Source: Pyrenula massariospora
Lineage: Eukaryota > Ascomycota > Eurotiomycetes > Pyrenulales > Pyrenulaceae
Direction of reading: 5' to 3'
DNA: 64,000 nucleotides
Assembly (NCBI GenBank): GCA_021030905.1
Contig: JAGFMI010000001.1
Span: 2,046,001-2,110,000 of the forward strand
Of the stretch, positions 13,901-24,964 are shown piece after piece (the first letter of the stretch is position 1; each line of letters begins with the position of its first letter). Under the pieces are notes generated by a model. That model ran no database searches and was not told where the DNA came from. It saw nothing but the letters and a program-made list of their open reading frames with translations. A program made the translations under genes and the position numbers.

Positions 13901-15063
13901 GAATGACGGACACTGCCGAGCATAAGCCAAATTCCGCCCACAGTGTCCTGACTGACGAAAATAATCAAGGGCTCAAGATCTATCCAGGTCGAAGTGAAAG
14001 GTTTGATGAAGAAGAGGAGAAGGTTGTAGGCACTTTAATTGAGGAATCGAAGGCATACAACAAGAAGAAGAAGGGGTTTTACCTTTTCGAAGATCTCGTT
14101 GAGCAGCACTTTACCACTCTGGAGCAAATAATCGAGCATCATAGCCGTACAGCAGGAGAGAATGGCTTGAAGCTAAAACTTACAGCACGGAAACACCTTG
14201 AAGGATGGGACTTTTCTGAGCTAGCAACAGATCACGACCCGTATCCTCGCGTTGCGACTCTCCAGGCAGCCGGATATAGCTGGGTTGACTTCATACGCTC
14301 TATTGACGCAATTACGTTATTCGGTCGTGGGTTTGGGGACATTATACGCCCAGTTGAATTCAGCGGAATGTGTCCACAATGGAAAAGCCTCCCGACACAT
14401 AAATATTACCTAGCCGCAAGTGTCTTTGACTTGAAGAAGATCATCAAAAAGTTTGGAAATGAACAAGCGAAACCTCTTCGACCTGTCCATGATCTCAAAT
14501 GGCATTGCCCTGGCGACCTCGTCGCACCATGCCGATGTCAGGGAGTTGGTGAAAAGAAAATCTCTTCAAGAAAGCCCAGGCTGCACGATGATCCTGTTCA
14601 AGTTTTCTGTCCAGCAAGCTGGCGCTTCGGCATACGCGGACCTGATAAATTACAGGAAGCAGGGGCTGTTGTATTTGGTCAGAACATCAATTGGAGATAC
14701 CTCTGGGCTGAAAAGGGCAACGAGGTTTCACAGGAAGGGGAAACGCCATCAATATCACAGGACCTCGAGCTACAAATACCCGCTGCAGGCACAGCTTTCT
14801 CGCCGGGACTACCCGATGGACCAACCAGCTTCCCAGGCGACAGTTCGAGCTCCCAGCGCCAAGAAAGCAGTCTAGAAGCCGGAGAGCATTCGTTACTCTC
14901 AACGACTACGGCGAAGACAACTCCTCCTGAGTCAAACTCTGATGCATCACAGCCTTTGACGATTGCGAGCTTACGCCGGTCAAGGACAAGCGCTATCAAA
15001 AAGAGGATTAAATCCGGCTTCGGTCTGTTGGACTCAAGAAGGAATCCTCGCAAAGACGAATGA
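7945..15063 (+). CDS. NACHT STAND protein with C2H2 zinc fingers and a long unknown C-terminus
   Basis: Eleven exons keep phase exactly: 7945-8226, 8468-8660, 8718-9140, 9223-9831, 9879-9990, 10150-10413, 10462-11994, 12050-12299, 12362-12809, 12867-13517 and 13565-15063, giving 1993 residues. The N-terminal about 250 residues are helical and match the region preceding NACHT in many fungal proteins (DUF7708-like, with FVWGPMKLLLQ). NACHT follows: Walker A GIPGAGKT, its codons split by the 9141-9222 intron, Walker B IIVDGLDEC, then GMFLFAKVAM, typical of the NACHT-to-winged-helix junction. Exon 7 codes for about four C2H2-type fingers (11028-11430), the last two canonical (CTFCGKSF and CPECGKAFTR). 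An acidic linker and a C-terminus of about 865 residues with no family I know complete the protein. STAND proteins act as ligand-triggered oligomerising switches, and fungal ones often work in non-self recognition; that role is inferred here. Splitting into two genes is possible but less likely, because the exon 8 frame closes 16 nt before the 12362 ATG. Confidence 0.75.
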
Positions 15064-16293
15064 GAAGATAATTCGAGAGTTTGAGGACCTTAGTAATTCT
15101 TTGCTCTTCCAGAATAGGTTTATCGCGAAACAGCGGCCTATATAGGTCTCCACGAGGATCCCTCTACGTAGAAGGAAGTGCAGCGACCTGATACATCGAA
15201 CAGCCTCTGTATAGAGTGCCCAACTAGCCTATTGAAGCCTAACTGACCCTTTCCTCATCATCATGATGCCTAGAGATCCTAATTTACTCGACAGAGAGCT
15301 AAACTTGAAGCAGATGCGACGGCTTAATAGCTGTACAACGTAACGTCACTTCTGCTCGATATTGGATTGCCGGATATCTCCCGCCATTCTTTCATTTACA
15401 GGCAGAGACTATAGAGAATATATGAAGCAGACTGCTTGAGCCGGACAAGGACGGGTGACAATGGTGATAGTCACTAAGTATAGATGAGCAGCGTCACCAT
15501 GAGCTGGGTGCTGAAACACCCGCATCGCGTAACAAGGTGGGTAAATTGTGGCGACGGTTTTCGTATCGCCTGAAGCTGCAAATGTGCTGATGTACTCTAG
15601 ATTTAGGGAGGGAGAGGTAGTTGCCAATTTTTCCTGACGCCGGCACCCACTCACCGGAGTACTTTGCACCGGCACGGCACGGCACGAAGTCTACGAAGAG
15701 GAAGGAACACCGACAGAACATATTCCTGACCTTGCTACGAGGGTCTTGGGATTTACGTCTCTGTGCCATGCCTACATAAGGCGGATAGATGGCATGTGTT
15801 TCCATCGACGCCTCAAGGGTGTGGAGGGGCGGGGGGAAGCCGCGCTTTGGCTTGGCTTGAGAGGTGCCTACCCACCTACCTAAATACCTAGACACATGTA
15901 AGGTTGAGGGTTGATTGTATTGTATGGTACAGTTCACATTATGCGCTGGGCGGGGATGTGCTCGTGTTGACTGTACAGACGAGGGGCCTGATGTTGGCAC
16001 TTCTACGTTCGAAGTTGGTGTGATATGGGCTGTGAGGGAGGATAAAAACTTCCCTGGAGTCCAAACAATGTACCATTCTCGTCGCGGCTAGTGTTTGGGC
16101 GGCGTGGGAGCGGAGGAGATAGGGCTGCAGCAAAAGATGGCAGAGGGGTACCGGGACTCCACATGGTGTGTAGTAGGTATCATATTGACCGAACGAGTTC
16201 CAATCCAACATTTCCCTCTATCCAAATGATCTATATTATTTATTCCCGGGGATATTTCCCACGCTTTGATCCGAGTATCCAAGCGCCGAGAGC
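15064..16293. other. Intergenic between convergent genes
   Basis: Holds the 3' flank of the NACHT gene, one copy of a dispersed repeat at about 15095-15300, and short runs such as GGCACGGCACGGCACG (about 15670) and CCTACC repeats (about 15870). No gene is supportable. Confidence 0.6.
15095..15300 (+). repeat. Dispersed repeat, copy 1
   Basis: Shares a colinear series of identical blocks with 29838-30040: CTCCACGAGGATC, CTCTACGTAGAAGG, AGAGTGC, ATTGAAGCCT and TTTCCTCATCAT, in the same order and spacing. Both copies lie downstream of the stop codon of a plus-strand gene. It has no coding potential. It could be a small non-autonomous element or a duplicated 3' flank. Confidence 0.65.
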
Positions 16294-17699
16294 TCAACAT
16301 TTTCCTTGCTTCCACATCTTCACACTCTTGACCGTCATGCCTCTCTCGTCGCCTTCTCCCCACGTGGGCAGCCAGTCATCCGCGCTCTGCCAGAAGTCTC
16401 GCGGTGCAAGGTAGGTCGAGGCATCTACCCATGGCTTGTTGCCAAGACCATCTCTGTTGTTCCAAATCAGCATTTACTGAAGCAATGAAGGAATGCCCCT
16501 TTGCAGCAAGGTCTACTTACTTGAACCAGCCATTTCTGCTTCCCACCGCAACGTTTAGAATTAGGAAGAACTCCTTATCAAACGGTGCATTAACAGCTTT
16601 TGTGTCAGCCCACGGATTCGGCAACATGGTTTTATTCTCCGACATCTCTGCGAACTCGCCCCGTTCCCATAGGGTCTGCTTGCCCTTGAAAGATACGTAC
16701 GTCACCTGGGCCAGAATCGAGTCTACGTACGTGTAGATCGCATCCTCACTCCAGACAAGTCCAAAGGTGTGAAAGCCCTGGGTAAAGTCGCTCCGCATCA
16801 GGCGATGACCTTTGGTCGTGCGCCAGAATGCATCGGACTCCAGGCTAGGGCCCCAGTGGAGTGTGCTAGCGAAAACGTCGCGGCCGCCAAGCTCGTAAGT
16901 GTGGTCATTGCCACGAGATTCGAAAATGTCGATTTCGCCGCTGCGCGGCCAGATGCCGTAAGCAGATTCTTCGGGCATAAGCCAGACGGCAGGCCAGAGC
17001 CAGTCGCCTTTTGGCATCTTCGCGACGACCTCGACCTTGCCGTATCGTATAGAACGTTTGCCTTTAGTGTTGAGGCGGGCGGACTGGACGGGAGGGATGA
17101 TGGTGCCTAAGGTTGCATTGCTGCGGATGGAGCAAGCGGTATAGTCTGAAGAGGTGCAAGTCTTCGCGGTGGTAAGGTTGAGAACGTAGCCGTCAAGAAT
17201 CTGGGCGTTGCTGATGCCGCCGGTCTCGTTAGTCAGAGTAGGGACAATTTGCAGACCGTCTGGACCAATAAATGAATTCTTTGGGGAATCGGTAGTCCAG
17301 TCGAATGAACCAGTGCCAAAACCGTCCATTTGGATTTCGTGGTTCCAAATCTCCTTATTAAGAGTCTTGAAATCTTCATCGAGAATTAAACAGTACTGAG
17401 ATTCTGTTAACTATTTCGCAGGTGGACTTGTATTGTAACGGAAGACCCACGTCATGTTTAGGCACCTTCTGCACTTCTGTAAAACATACGAATGCGCTTA
17501 ATGCTATCCCGAGGAGTATGAACCCATAAACAACCCAGTTATTGTACCTTGTTCTCCTCATCCGCTTGTCTGAAATCCATGGCCGTTGGTATTCGCCAAT
17601 AAGTCTGTAGCTGTGGAACTTGTGGTACGAGTCCCTTGCATCAGAGGAAGTTTTCATGGATTGTAGTGATTGATGAGATTCATTGCGATGTTTGATCAT
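16294..17699 (-). CDS. Membrane-anchored glycoside hydrolase family 16 (beta-glucanase or transglycosylase type)
   Basis: Three exons: 17699-17451, 17395-16521 and 16453-16294 (427 residues). Residues 1-53 are polar and basic, about 54-72 form one membrane span (WVVYGFILLGIALSAFVCF), and the GH16 domain follows, starting YCLILDEDF and continuing GGISNAQILDGY, WPAVWLMPE and the active-site motif GEIDIFESRG. The two catalytic glutamates fall near residues 237 and 242, followed by NVAVGSRNGWFKDGLGNKPW. The topology predicts a type II membrane enzyme with its catalytic domain on the lumenal or wall side, acting on beta-1,3 or mixed-linkage glucans. Substrate cannot be told from sequence. The 55-nt first intron joins PKHD to YCLILDEDF, which matches the usual GH16 start and supports the model. 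Confidence 0.88.
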
Positions 17700-20236
17700 G
17701 GCGTCTATGATGATGCCAATCTGCTTCTATGTCAATCGTGATGACGTTCGTCTTCGTAAAAAGCTAGAAAAATTCACGCAGGGGCGGTGAGGCAAGAGAA
17801 GGAAACTGGGGTAAGAAGCTGACAGGTGAAATGGGAACGAGTTTGACCATCCGATGTCATCCAAAGCTCCAATGATTGATAAAGGTGGATAATAGAATAG
17901 CGCCTCCGGCACGCTTGACATTGGACAACCATACACAGTGGCCCCGTAGCAGAATCTTGAACCCTGGCCATTAGAACCTGCTCCACGTGGTCTGGACTTT
18001 TGATGATCAGATACGATCAATTGAATGAGACCTTGCCGCCTTTGACACCACGAATTTCGATACACTTTTGTAAATGCGGCTGGAGCGCACCAAACAGGTG
18101 ACGAGTTAGCCGATTCTAAGGAGTTAGACACATGCCATAGAAGTCGTCTGCGCCAGTCCCATTTGGTTAGCACGAGGCCCAAGTTCTGTATCGCGGCATA
18201 TGAAGGGAGCGATATCCAGCAATGATAGACCGGCCTCGACCCACATGTTGCCCAAGTTAGGCAACGACGAGGGGTGTCTCAGCCTCAATGGGTTTGTCAT
18301 AAGCCCTTGGCGAGCCAGAAGTTGGTGTGACTTTCCGAAAAGGGATGAACCAAGGTCGACAAGGGCTTATACTATATAGCGCCTGCCACGGGCCCGGCAT
18401 GGCGGGTGCCGGTCCACACTGGCCCGGAGGCTTGGTCAAAACCCTCCGTCGTGCATTGATGGACGATTCGCCGATTGACCGGGATTCCCACCGACTCAGT
18501 AGAACCTGGCAAATCATGTCGTTGTTTCATATCAGATTTCGACTTTCGAGGGACCCAGAACCGTACTGATATCAGAGACTGGCCCTTATGAAGTTGGAGC
18601 AAAATTTGGCCAGAGCGTGAGCCTACGTCGTTCGCAAGCGAGCTTGTCAAACGAGGTGGTTATCTCGAGCATTTTTACCTGTGTCCTCCATTAATTTCTG
18701 GTAGGAAAACCATGCCATGTGGCGCCGATCAATGTCGAGGTGCTGATGGAAGGCCCCTTCATCTAGAGCTGCCACAACTTGTAGAAGCACGTCATGGAAG
18801 GTAGTACTCTCGACGGTTCGACCAAGAACGGCGGCAGAAAGACTCTAGAGCAAGGATTAGGGACTTGACTCTGAGCTTCGCGGCTCCGGAGGCGTCGAAA
18901 GGGATCTGTCCCATGAATTGCATGAAAGTTGTGGAAAGTGGACCTCTGGATCCATTCACGTCTAGATCAGAAGCCACAGAATATCAGGCTAATTCAAGAT
19001 TTTACGCCGGCGTCGTGAAGAAAGAAACGACAGAGTGGGGGTATCATGGCAATAACAATGGGGCCAGAAGCGCGCATTGAAACCAGGTTCCCGTCACGGT
19101 CTGAGCATGGAGAGACGGGACCAAAAAAAGTGGCGCCGAGGAGTTGATGGCGGCCATATCAATGAACTCGTACAGCGACCCTGTTGTCACAATCCTGTCT
19201 AGGTACTTGATAAGAACGCCACCATCAACGACGTGGTGATAAGAAGACATGGGGATTGAGTACGCGCCCTGTCTGGGGTATGCTGTTGATGGGAGCGATG
19301 AGATCAAAATCCTCCGATGATCTCCCAAGGCGGGTCTGGAGAGGCTTGGCAGCAGCCTGACCCCTGACCGATAGTGGCGCGTCCCACACTAGGCTGCTTT
19401 GGTCGAGCCCGCGTGCTCGGAACAGGAAAGAAGGCAGCCACGCCTCCCTTAAGCGGCCAAATTGAATCCACGCGGCTCGCCCTTTCTCTCCTTCATTTGC
19501 GTTCCGTCGCACTTGCCGACAAATTCAGGACCTCCGTTGGCTCGAACGAGTGACGCGTCTCAAACGAGATGTCTGTCATTCGTCGATCAGCAATCATCCC
19601 GGCAACAATCCCATTCCAATATTGTCTCTCCTCGACCGCCGCCTTCAGCTGCCCAAACCCAAGCCTCACCGCCATGTTATGCTTCCTCCCTCCCTCCCTC
19701 CCTCCGTAGTCCTAAAAAAAGGGCATCAGATACTGCACCGGAAAAGATATCCAGGACGATCGAGCGAGCCCCGGCCGTCACTAGCGGTAATTGTTGGCTC
19801 ATGCGAACCATCAACTCTACCCCAAAGGGCTGCTCCTCTGCGCCACCGCGCATCCTCCACGTTCGTCCCCAGATGGGGTGGACAAAAATGTGGATCATCG
19901 CCAGGCACAGACAACGAAGAGCGCCACACCAAGGCTAGAGCTCCCATCTTGGAATCTGGGTCGATCTGCTTGCACCTTCTTGCTGTAGTATCGAGCTGCG
20001 CTGTGGCCGTGGAGAGCCTCAGCCTGGGCCCAGAGGTAAGAATGGAGAGAGACAGCAGACCCGAGACGTTTTTTTTATTTCCTAGTCTAACTGCTCTTCC
20101 ATCTGTCTTTCGCTCTTGTAGGTCGTCCGTTTGTTTCGTACAGAGTACTGAGTCCTGGCATCCTTTGTTATCAGCTCATACTGTCTATCGAATCCTTGTT
20201 TGTATGACCGCGACAGTCACTGGAACCTGATCCAGT
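17700..20236. other. Long divergent intergenic region
   Basis: Shared 5' space of the GH16 and GT2 genes. Several open frames exist (for example plus strand 19550-20230) but are low-complexity and lack motifs. The last 700 bases contain a (CTCC)n tract and T-rich runs upstream of the GT2 start. Long leaders or upstream ORFs are possible. Confidence 0.5.
19684..19705 (+). repeat. (TCCC)n microsatellite
   Basis: About five uninterrupted TCCC units lie roughly 530 bases upstream of the GT2 start codon. Pyrimidine tracts like this are common in fungal promoters and 5' leaders. Confidence 0.8.
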
Positions 20237-23095
20237 ATGGCGGAACATTTGGATATTTCTTCGAAGAGCAACTCTGCGGCTCCTGGCATTGCAACGCCAA
20301 GCTCTGCCTATGCGAGGTCAATCCATTCTATTGCTCCGCCGACCGAAGAAGATTCTGAGAAGTACAATGCGGTATGTCTGTCCCCTTTGGATTTGCGTCT
20401 CTCTAATATGCTTTGACTAGATGGTAAAATATCTCGCTAGCAGGATTGCATCGAGTGGATGGATGATCTACGGCGACAAGGACCCAGAGTATCTACCTGC
20501 TGGCGTTCTCCTACGCCAACGTCGAGGGGTCTACATCTCATCCCCGTCAAGCGTGCACTTTGACCTCATGGCTGCAGTCTCAAAACTGAACGTTGAAATT
20601 GCGTTCACGATGTTTACTGCTACCACAGATGTCATCTTCAACTCCCTGGCATCAAACCAGAGTGAGCTGGTTCTCCCAGATGGCTCACAATACCAGGTGG
20701 TAGACAGCCTTGGCGCCATCTCCAGCACGGCTACCGTCAAGGTCAAACGATTTCAATATGCATGTCTCTTGCGAAAAGAACGAATGGTCCTTCTCTGGCA
20801 TGACGATGTACCAAATATTCTCAATCACGCTGCGTCTGTCGAGAGAAACTTACTAGGCTCAATATGGGGTGGTGAAGTTCCCGTACTTGAGCAAACGACC
20901 CCGTTTCAGTCTGGGACTACGACCCCCAAACGATTATCGAGGCCACCCTCGCCACATAGAAATTCTACCTACAAGAAGTCTGTGGCGGCATCGACCAAAG
21001 AGGTCTCGGGAGACTCAGTTGACGAGGAGGCCGGAGCGACCGACGTCGAGTCACTCTCACGGCCCGTAAGCTTATTGTCTGCCGGCTTTGTTGGCTTAGC
21101 AATGACTCTGATGATTCTCTGTGTTGTCGGACTTCAAGTCTCTAAAGTATGGCCGCTTCTCATGCACGGATACAGCGACGCTGACATGTGATAGCTTTTG
21201 TCCGAAGCTCTGCTAGATAAACAGTACCTACGTTTCGCATTGACTGCAGTTACGCCTTTCATTGCAGCCTTTGCCTTGTTCTTCTTTATTGTCCTCTTCT
21301 CAAACATTTTCCAGATGTTTGGACCTGTGAAGAGCGTCTGCTCCAATACCCGTTATCATTCTGCTTTCCCACCCGATATCTCTCGGGCAGAGAAGCAAGG
21401 ATTCGGCCGACCTCATATCACGATCCAGATGCCTGTGTATAAAGAAGGCCTGGAGGCTGTGATTATTCCCACCGTTAACTCTCTCAAAGCGGCCATCAGT
21501 CATTACGAGCTATGTGGTGGTTCAGCAAGCATATTTGTCAATGATGATGGGCTTCAGGTGAGCGAGTGAATACCGTGGTCGGGCTCCTGCTAATATTCTT
21601 GTAGCTGCTTGATAACGAAGCTCGTGAAGAGCGGATCAACTATTACCATAACAACAATATTGGTTGGGTTGCACGACCAAAGCATAATCCGAAGGGCGAG
21701 GATGACCTACCGGTCTTTGTGCGCCCGGGAAAATTCAAAAAGGCTTCTAACATGAATTTCGCGCTCAATTTTTCCAACAGGGTAGAGGATGAGCTGATTG
21801 CCAGTGTCGCACGCCTACAGTCAGAGAAACAAGGGTACCTCAATGATAAGCAGGAAGACGAACTCTATCAGAATGCTCTCCAGAAAGTTCTCAAAGAAGA
21901 CGGACGTGCTTGGGCCGACGGACATGTCCGGATCGGCGAATACATACTCATCGTCGATTCGGACACTCGAGTGCCTGTTGACTGCCTTCTCAACGGCGCA
22001 GCCGAGCTCTTTCTCTCCCCAGAGGTTGCAATTGTACAGCATTATTCGGGCGTGATGCAAGTCGTCAATAATTACTTCGAAGATGCCATCACATTTTTCA
22101 CCGGCCTCATATACTCATCTATCCGCTTCTCCGTTGGTTGTGGCGAGGTCGCTCCATTCGTTGGTCACAATGCGTTTCTCCGCTGGTCCGCTGTTCAATC
22201 CGTAGCTACCAAACATAAGAGAGAAAACTACGACCTATTCTGGTCGGAAGAGACGGTGTCTGAAGACTTTGATCTAGCCCTCCGACTTCAAAATACTGAC
22301 CATGTCGTCCGTTACGCTAGTTACCATGGCGAGACTGGTTTTCAAGAAGGCGTGAGTCTCACGATATACGATGAACTTGCTCGATGGGAAAAATACGCAT
22401 ACGGCTGTAACGAACTCGTGTTCCACCCTTTCCGCTATTGGATCTTTCGTGGTCCTCTCACGCCACTTTTCCGCCGCTTCATCGGCTCCTCTATGCAAAT
22501 CTCCAGCAAGATCACCATCCTCGGCTACATCGCAACCTACTACGCGATCGCAGCCGGCCTCCCCCTGGTCCTCGCCAACTACTTCATCGTCGGCTGGTTC
22601 AACCAATCCATCGACAAATACTACCTCTCCAGCTGGAAAGTCTTCCTCTCCCTCATCGTCGTCTTCCAGGGCCTCGGCAACGTCGCCTACGCCGTCCTCC
22701 GCTACCGCCTCCACGAGAAGGACCTCCTCTCCGCCCTCGTCGAGCACTTCAAATGGCTCCCCCTCTTCGTCATCTTCTTCTCCGGCGTGAGTTTTCATGT
22801 CATGCTCGCGCTGCTGGCGCACGCCTTCAGCGTGCCCATGGAGTGGGGGGCTACCGCTAAGGAGGCGACCTTTAGCAACTTTTTTATTGAATTGCCTAAG
22901 ATTGCGAAGAGCTTCAAGTGGATGTACATGGTGGTCATTCCATGTATTGGGGGGATGGTCTATCTCGGGGCGTTTGCGCCGGACGGGTGGAAGATCAATA
23001 ACATTGAGGCGGTGATTCCGCTGGCGGTGAATCTGGGCGCGCATGCGATACTGCCGTTGGCTTTGAATCCGGCGTTGATGGTTTTTAATTATTGA
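20237..23095 (+). CDS. Glycosyltransferase family 2, processive polysaccharide-synthase-like membrane enzyme
   Basis: Four exons, all phase 0: 20237-20371, 20421-21146, 21195-21557 and 21605-23095 (904 residues). Order: polar N-terminus, one predicted span (SLLSAGFVGLAMTLMILCVVGL), a second (FALTAVTPFIAAFALFFFIVLF), the GT2 catalytic core, then several C-terminal spans. The core shows MPVYKEG, a metal-binding VDSDTR, the SEETVSEDFDLALR acidic motif (the TED position) and ARWEKYAYGCNEL at the place of QxxRW. These are hallmarks of membrane-embedded processive enzymes that add sugars and translocate the polymer. Ascomycete GT2 proteins of this general kind have been linked to surface growth of hyphae in plant pathogens; whether this is that orthologue needs alignment. 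Product polysaccharide unknown. Confidence 0.88.
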
Positions 23096-23691
23096 GTCAA
23101 TGGGACTGGGACGCGAGGAGGGTGATACATGCCGTAGGCTATACTAGATTAGAGGGCTAAATTGATAGAATAGATCTTTCTAAGTGATGTTCAAGTCTTG
23201 TCACGAGCTAGAATCGCGGTGATACTCATTAAGACTCTCATCACCCTATCAAGCATTGAGGATCCAGACAGCGCCGGGAGTGTCAGGATCTACGAGGCAG
23301 CGCTGCTGACATTTAGATGCGACACAGCTTCTGACACCCTGCCTTTCGAGGTGCTGGTTCTTTGTCTTTGTCTGACAGGTAGAGATCTTTTGCTTTGGTG
23401 AAGGGATAGATAGATAGTACGATTGAATGAGGGATGTGTTGTAGTATAAGATGCGCTTGGGCACAGTCGTGAATTGGTTTTATGGCGGACGGATACTAGG
23501 CATGGAACCTAGTCGACTTGTGTGAGAGGCATAGTGGAGACGTGGTCTAGATATTAAGTAGGTGCAGTATGCGTATAGCATGAGCAGAAATTGCATGCAA
23601 TTCAAACAGCACAACATTGTGATGCTACTCTATCGATATTCAATGCCCCCTTCTTCAATGAGCGCCTAATGTAGACAATCCCCATCCCAGC
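23096..23691. other. Convergent intergenic region
   Basis: 3' flanks of the GT2 gene and the small Cys-rich gene. Nothing recognisable. Confidence 0.6.
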
Positions 23692-24219
23692 CTAATCCTC
23701 CTGCATCTCATCAACCTCACGTACGGTAACTGATACCCTTCTCCCAGGATCGCGGACAGACCTCCCGCCCTCAGTCCCAGACTGATACTCATGCTCCAGC
23801 GTCGGATTCTCATCGCAAGTCCGCTCCTCCTCTTCCCCTACTGTTGCCGTGCTACTCCCCTCCTCCTTCATCTCATCATCCTTTCCCCCTTCATCCCTCC
23901 CCAGCAACCCCCTCGCCCGCTGCCTCTCCTCCTTCAACCTCTCGCACTTCTCCCTCTGCTCGCCCAGCGGCATCGTGCGAAACTCCTCGTCCGTCGGCCA
24001 GTACTCGACGTGCACCCGCTCCCCGCACGTGGGGCACTCGGGCGGCAGCTTCTTGATCTCGTCCCAGCACGGGAAGCAGCACTTCATGAAGCACATGAAC
24101 TTGTGCAGGCACTCGACGTAGATGGCGCCCTTGAGCGTCTCGTGGCAGCGGAAGCAGGTCGGGTAGTTCTGGGTGAGCATTTGGGAGTGCGGGAAGGGGC
24201 GGGGGTTGAGGTCAGCCAT
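23692..24219 (-). CDS. Small cysteine-rich RING-like protein
   Basis: A single exon codes for 175 residues. The N-terminal 80 residues contain a dense set of Cys/His (FRCHETL, VECLHKFMCFMKCCFPCW and ECPTCGERV), spaced as in a RING-like or treble-clef zinc site. The C-terminal half is charged, rich in Glu, Arg and Lys, and probably disordered. A ubiquitin-ligase or adaptor role is only a guess, because the ligand order is not a clean C3HC4. Third-position GC is high in the 5' half, which also leaves antisense frames open. Confidence 0.6.
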   Translation of the reverse strand: MADLNPRPFPHSQMLTQNYPTCFRCHETLKGAIYVECLHKFMCFMKCCFPCWDEIKKLPPECPTCGERVHVEYWPTDEEFRTMPLGEQREKCERLKEERQRARGLLGRDEGGKDDEMKEEGSSTATVGEEEERTCDENPTLEHEYQSGTEGGRSVRDPGRRVSVTVREVDEMQED

Positions 24220-24964
24220 CGTGTGGAGGGGGAGGCGTTTGGCGCCGAGGAGGGGGCGGGGGGCTTTCTGGAGTGTGAGATGTACTCGGGAGATGGGAGA
24301 GGCTATCCAATGGATGCGGATGTGTGGGGGAGGGGGGAGGATCTTGAACTGATTTGAAGCTGGATATTCGTCAACAGCTGTTGGATTCTGGAGAATTAAT
24401 GGAAGAGTTCGTCACATCACGGACCTAGCGATGGAACTTTGATGCTGACGGCGAAAGAAGAAAAGCCTTTGTAAGCATTCAAGGCAGGTGCCAGGAGCAG
24501 ATATACGCTCAATTGAACAGCCTTGTTAAAGGTATAACCAAAGATGTGACAAGAGGAATACCATCTGATGATAAACAACAAGATGAATGGGCTTCAAATC
24601 GTAGATCTCGTCAATTGTGATAGCATATGGCACAAGTTCTGGGCCTGGCGGTCTTGCTTATAATAGTCGGGAAAGCTTCGCAATAGGAAGGCATGACCTC
24701 GAACCGAGGCGAAGAAAGGAAGGCGATACCCATTCTCGTCGCATGCCCCCAGAAACAGTGAGGGACGGTGCAAATATTGCAGGTTATATAACGAGTAATT
24801 AGGAACCAGAATTTTCCAGCGTACCCCTTGTTCTTTCAAGCTTTCAAACCCCATCGCATTGGTTTGGACCAAATATTTCTGCAATGCGGTCGTGCTTTCC
24901 ACGCTCAGATTTGTCTCATGATGTCAGCCTGTCAATCGGCGAGTTATCGCGTCCAGGCGCTTGT
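24220..24964. other. Intergenic, no supportable gene
   Basis: Lies upstream of the RING-like gene and downstream of the MFS gene. I see nothing beyond short chance frames. Confidence 0.5.

Noticed and set aside
19550-20230. 226-codon plus-strand frame before the GT2 start
   Set aside because: It lies in a pyrimidine-rich leader, shows no motif and overlaps other open frames on both strands.
22274-23044. 256-codon open frame antisense to the GT2 gene
   Set aside because: It mirrors the GT2 C-terminal coding region, where third-position GC bias removes stops; the product is a low-complexity Glu/Asp/Val string.
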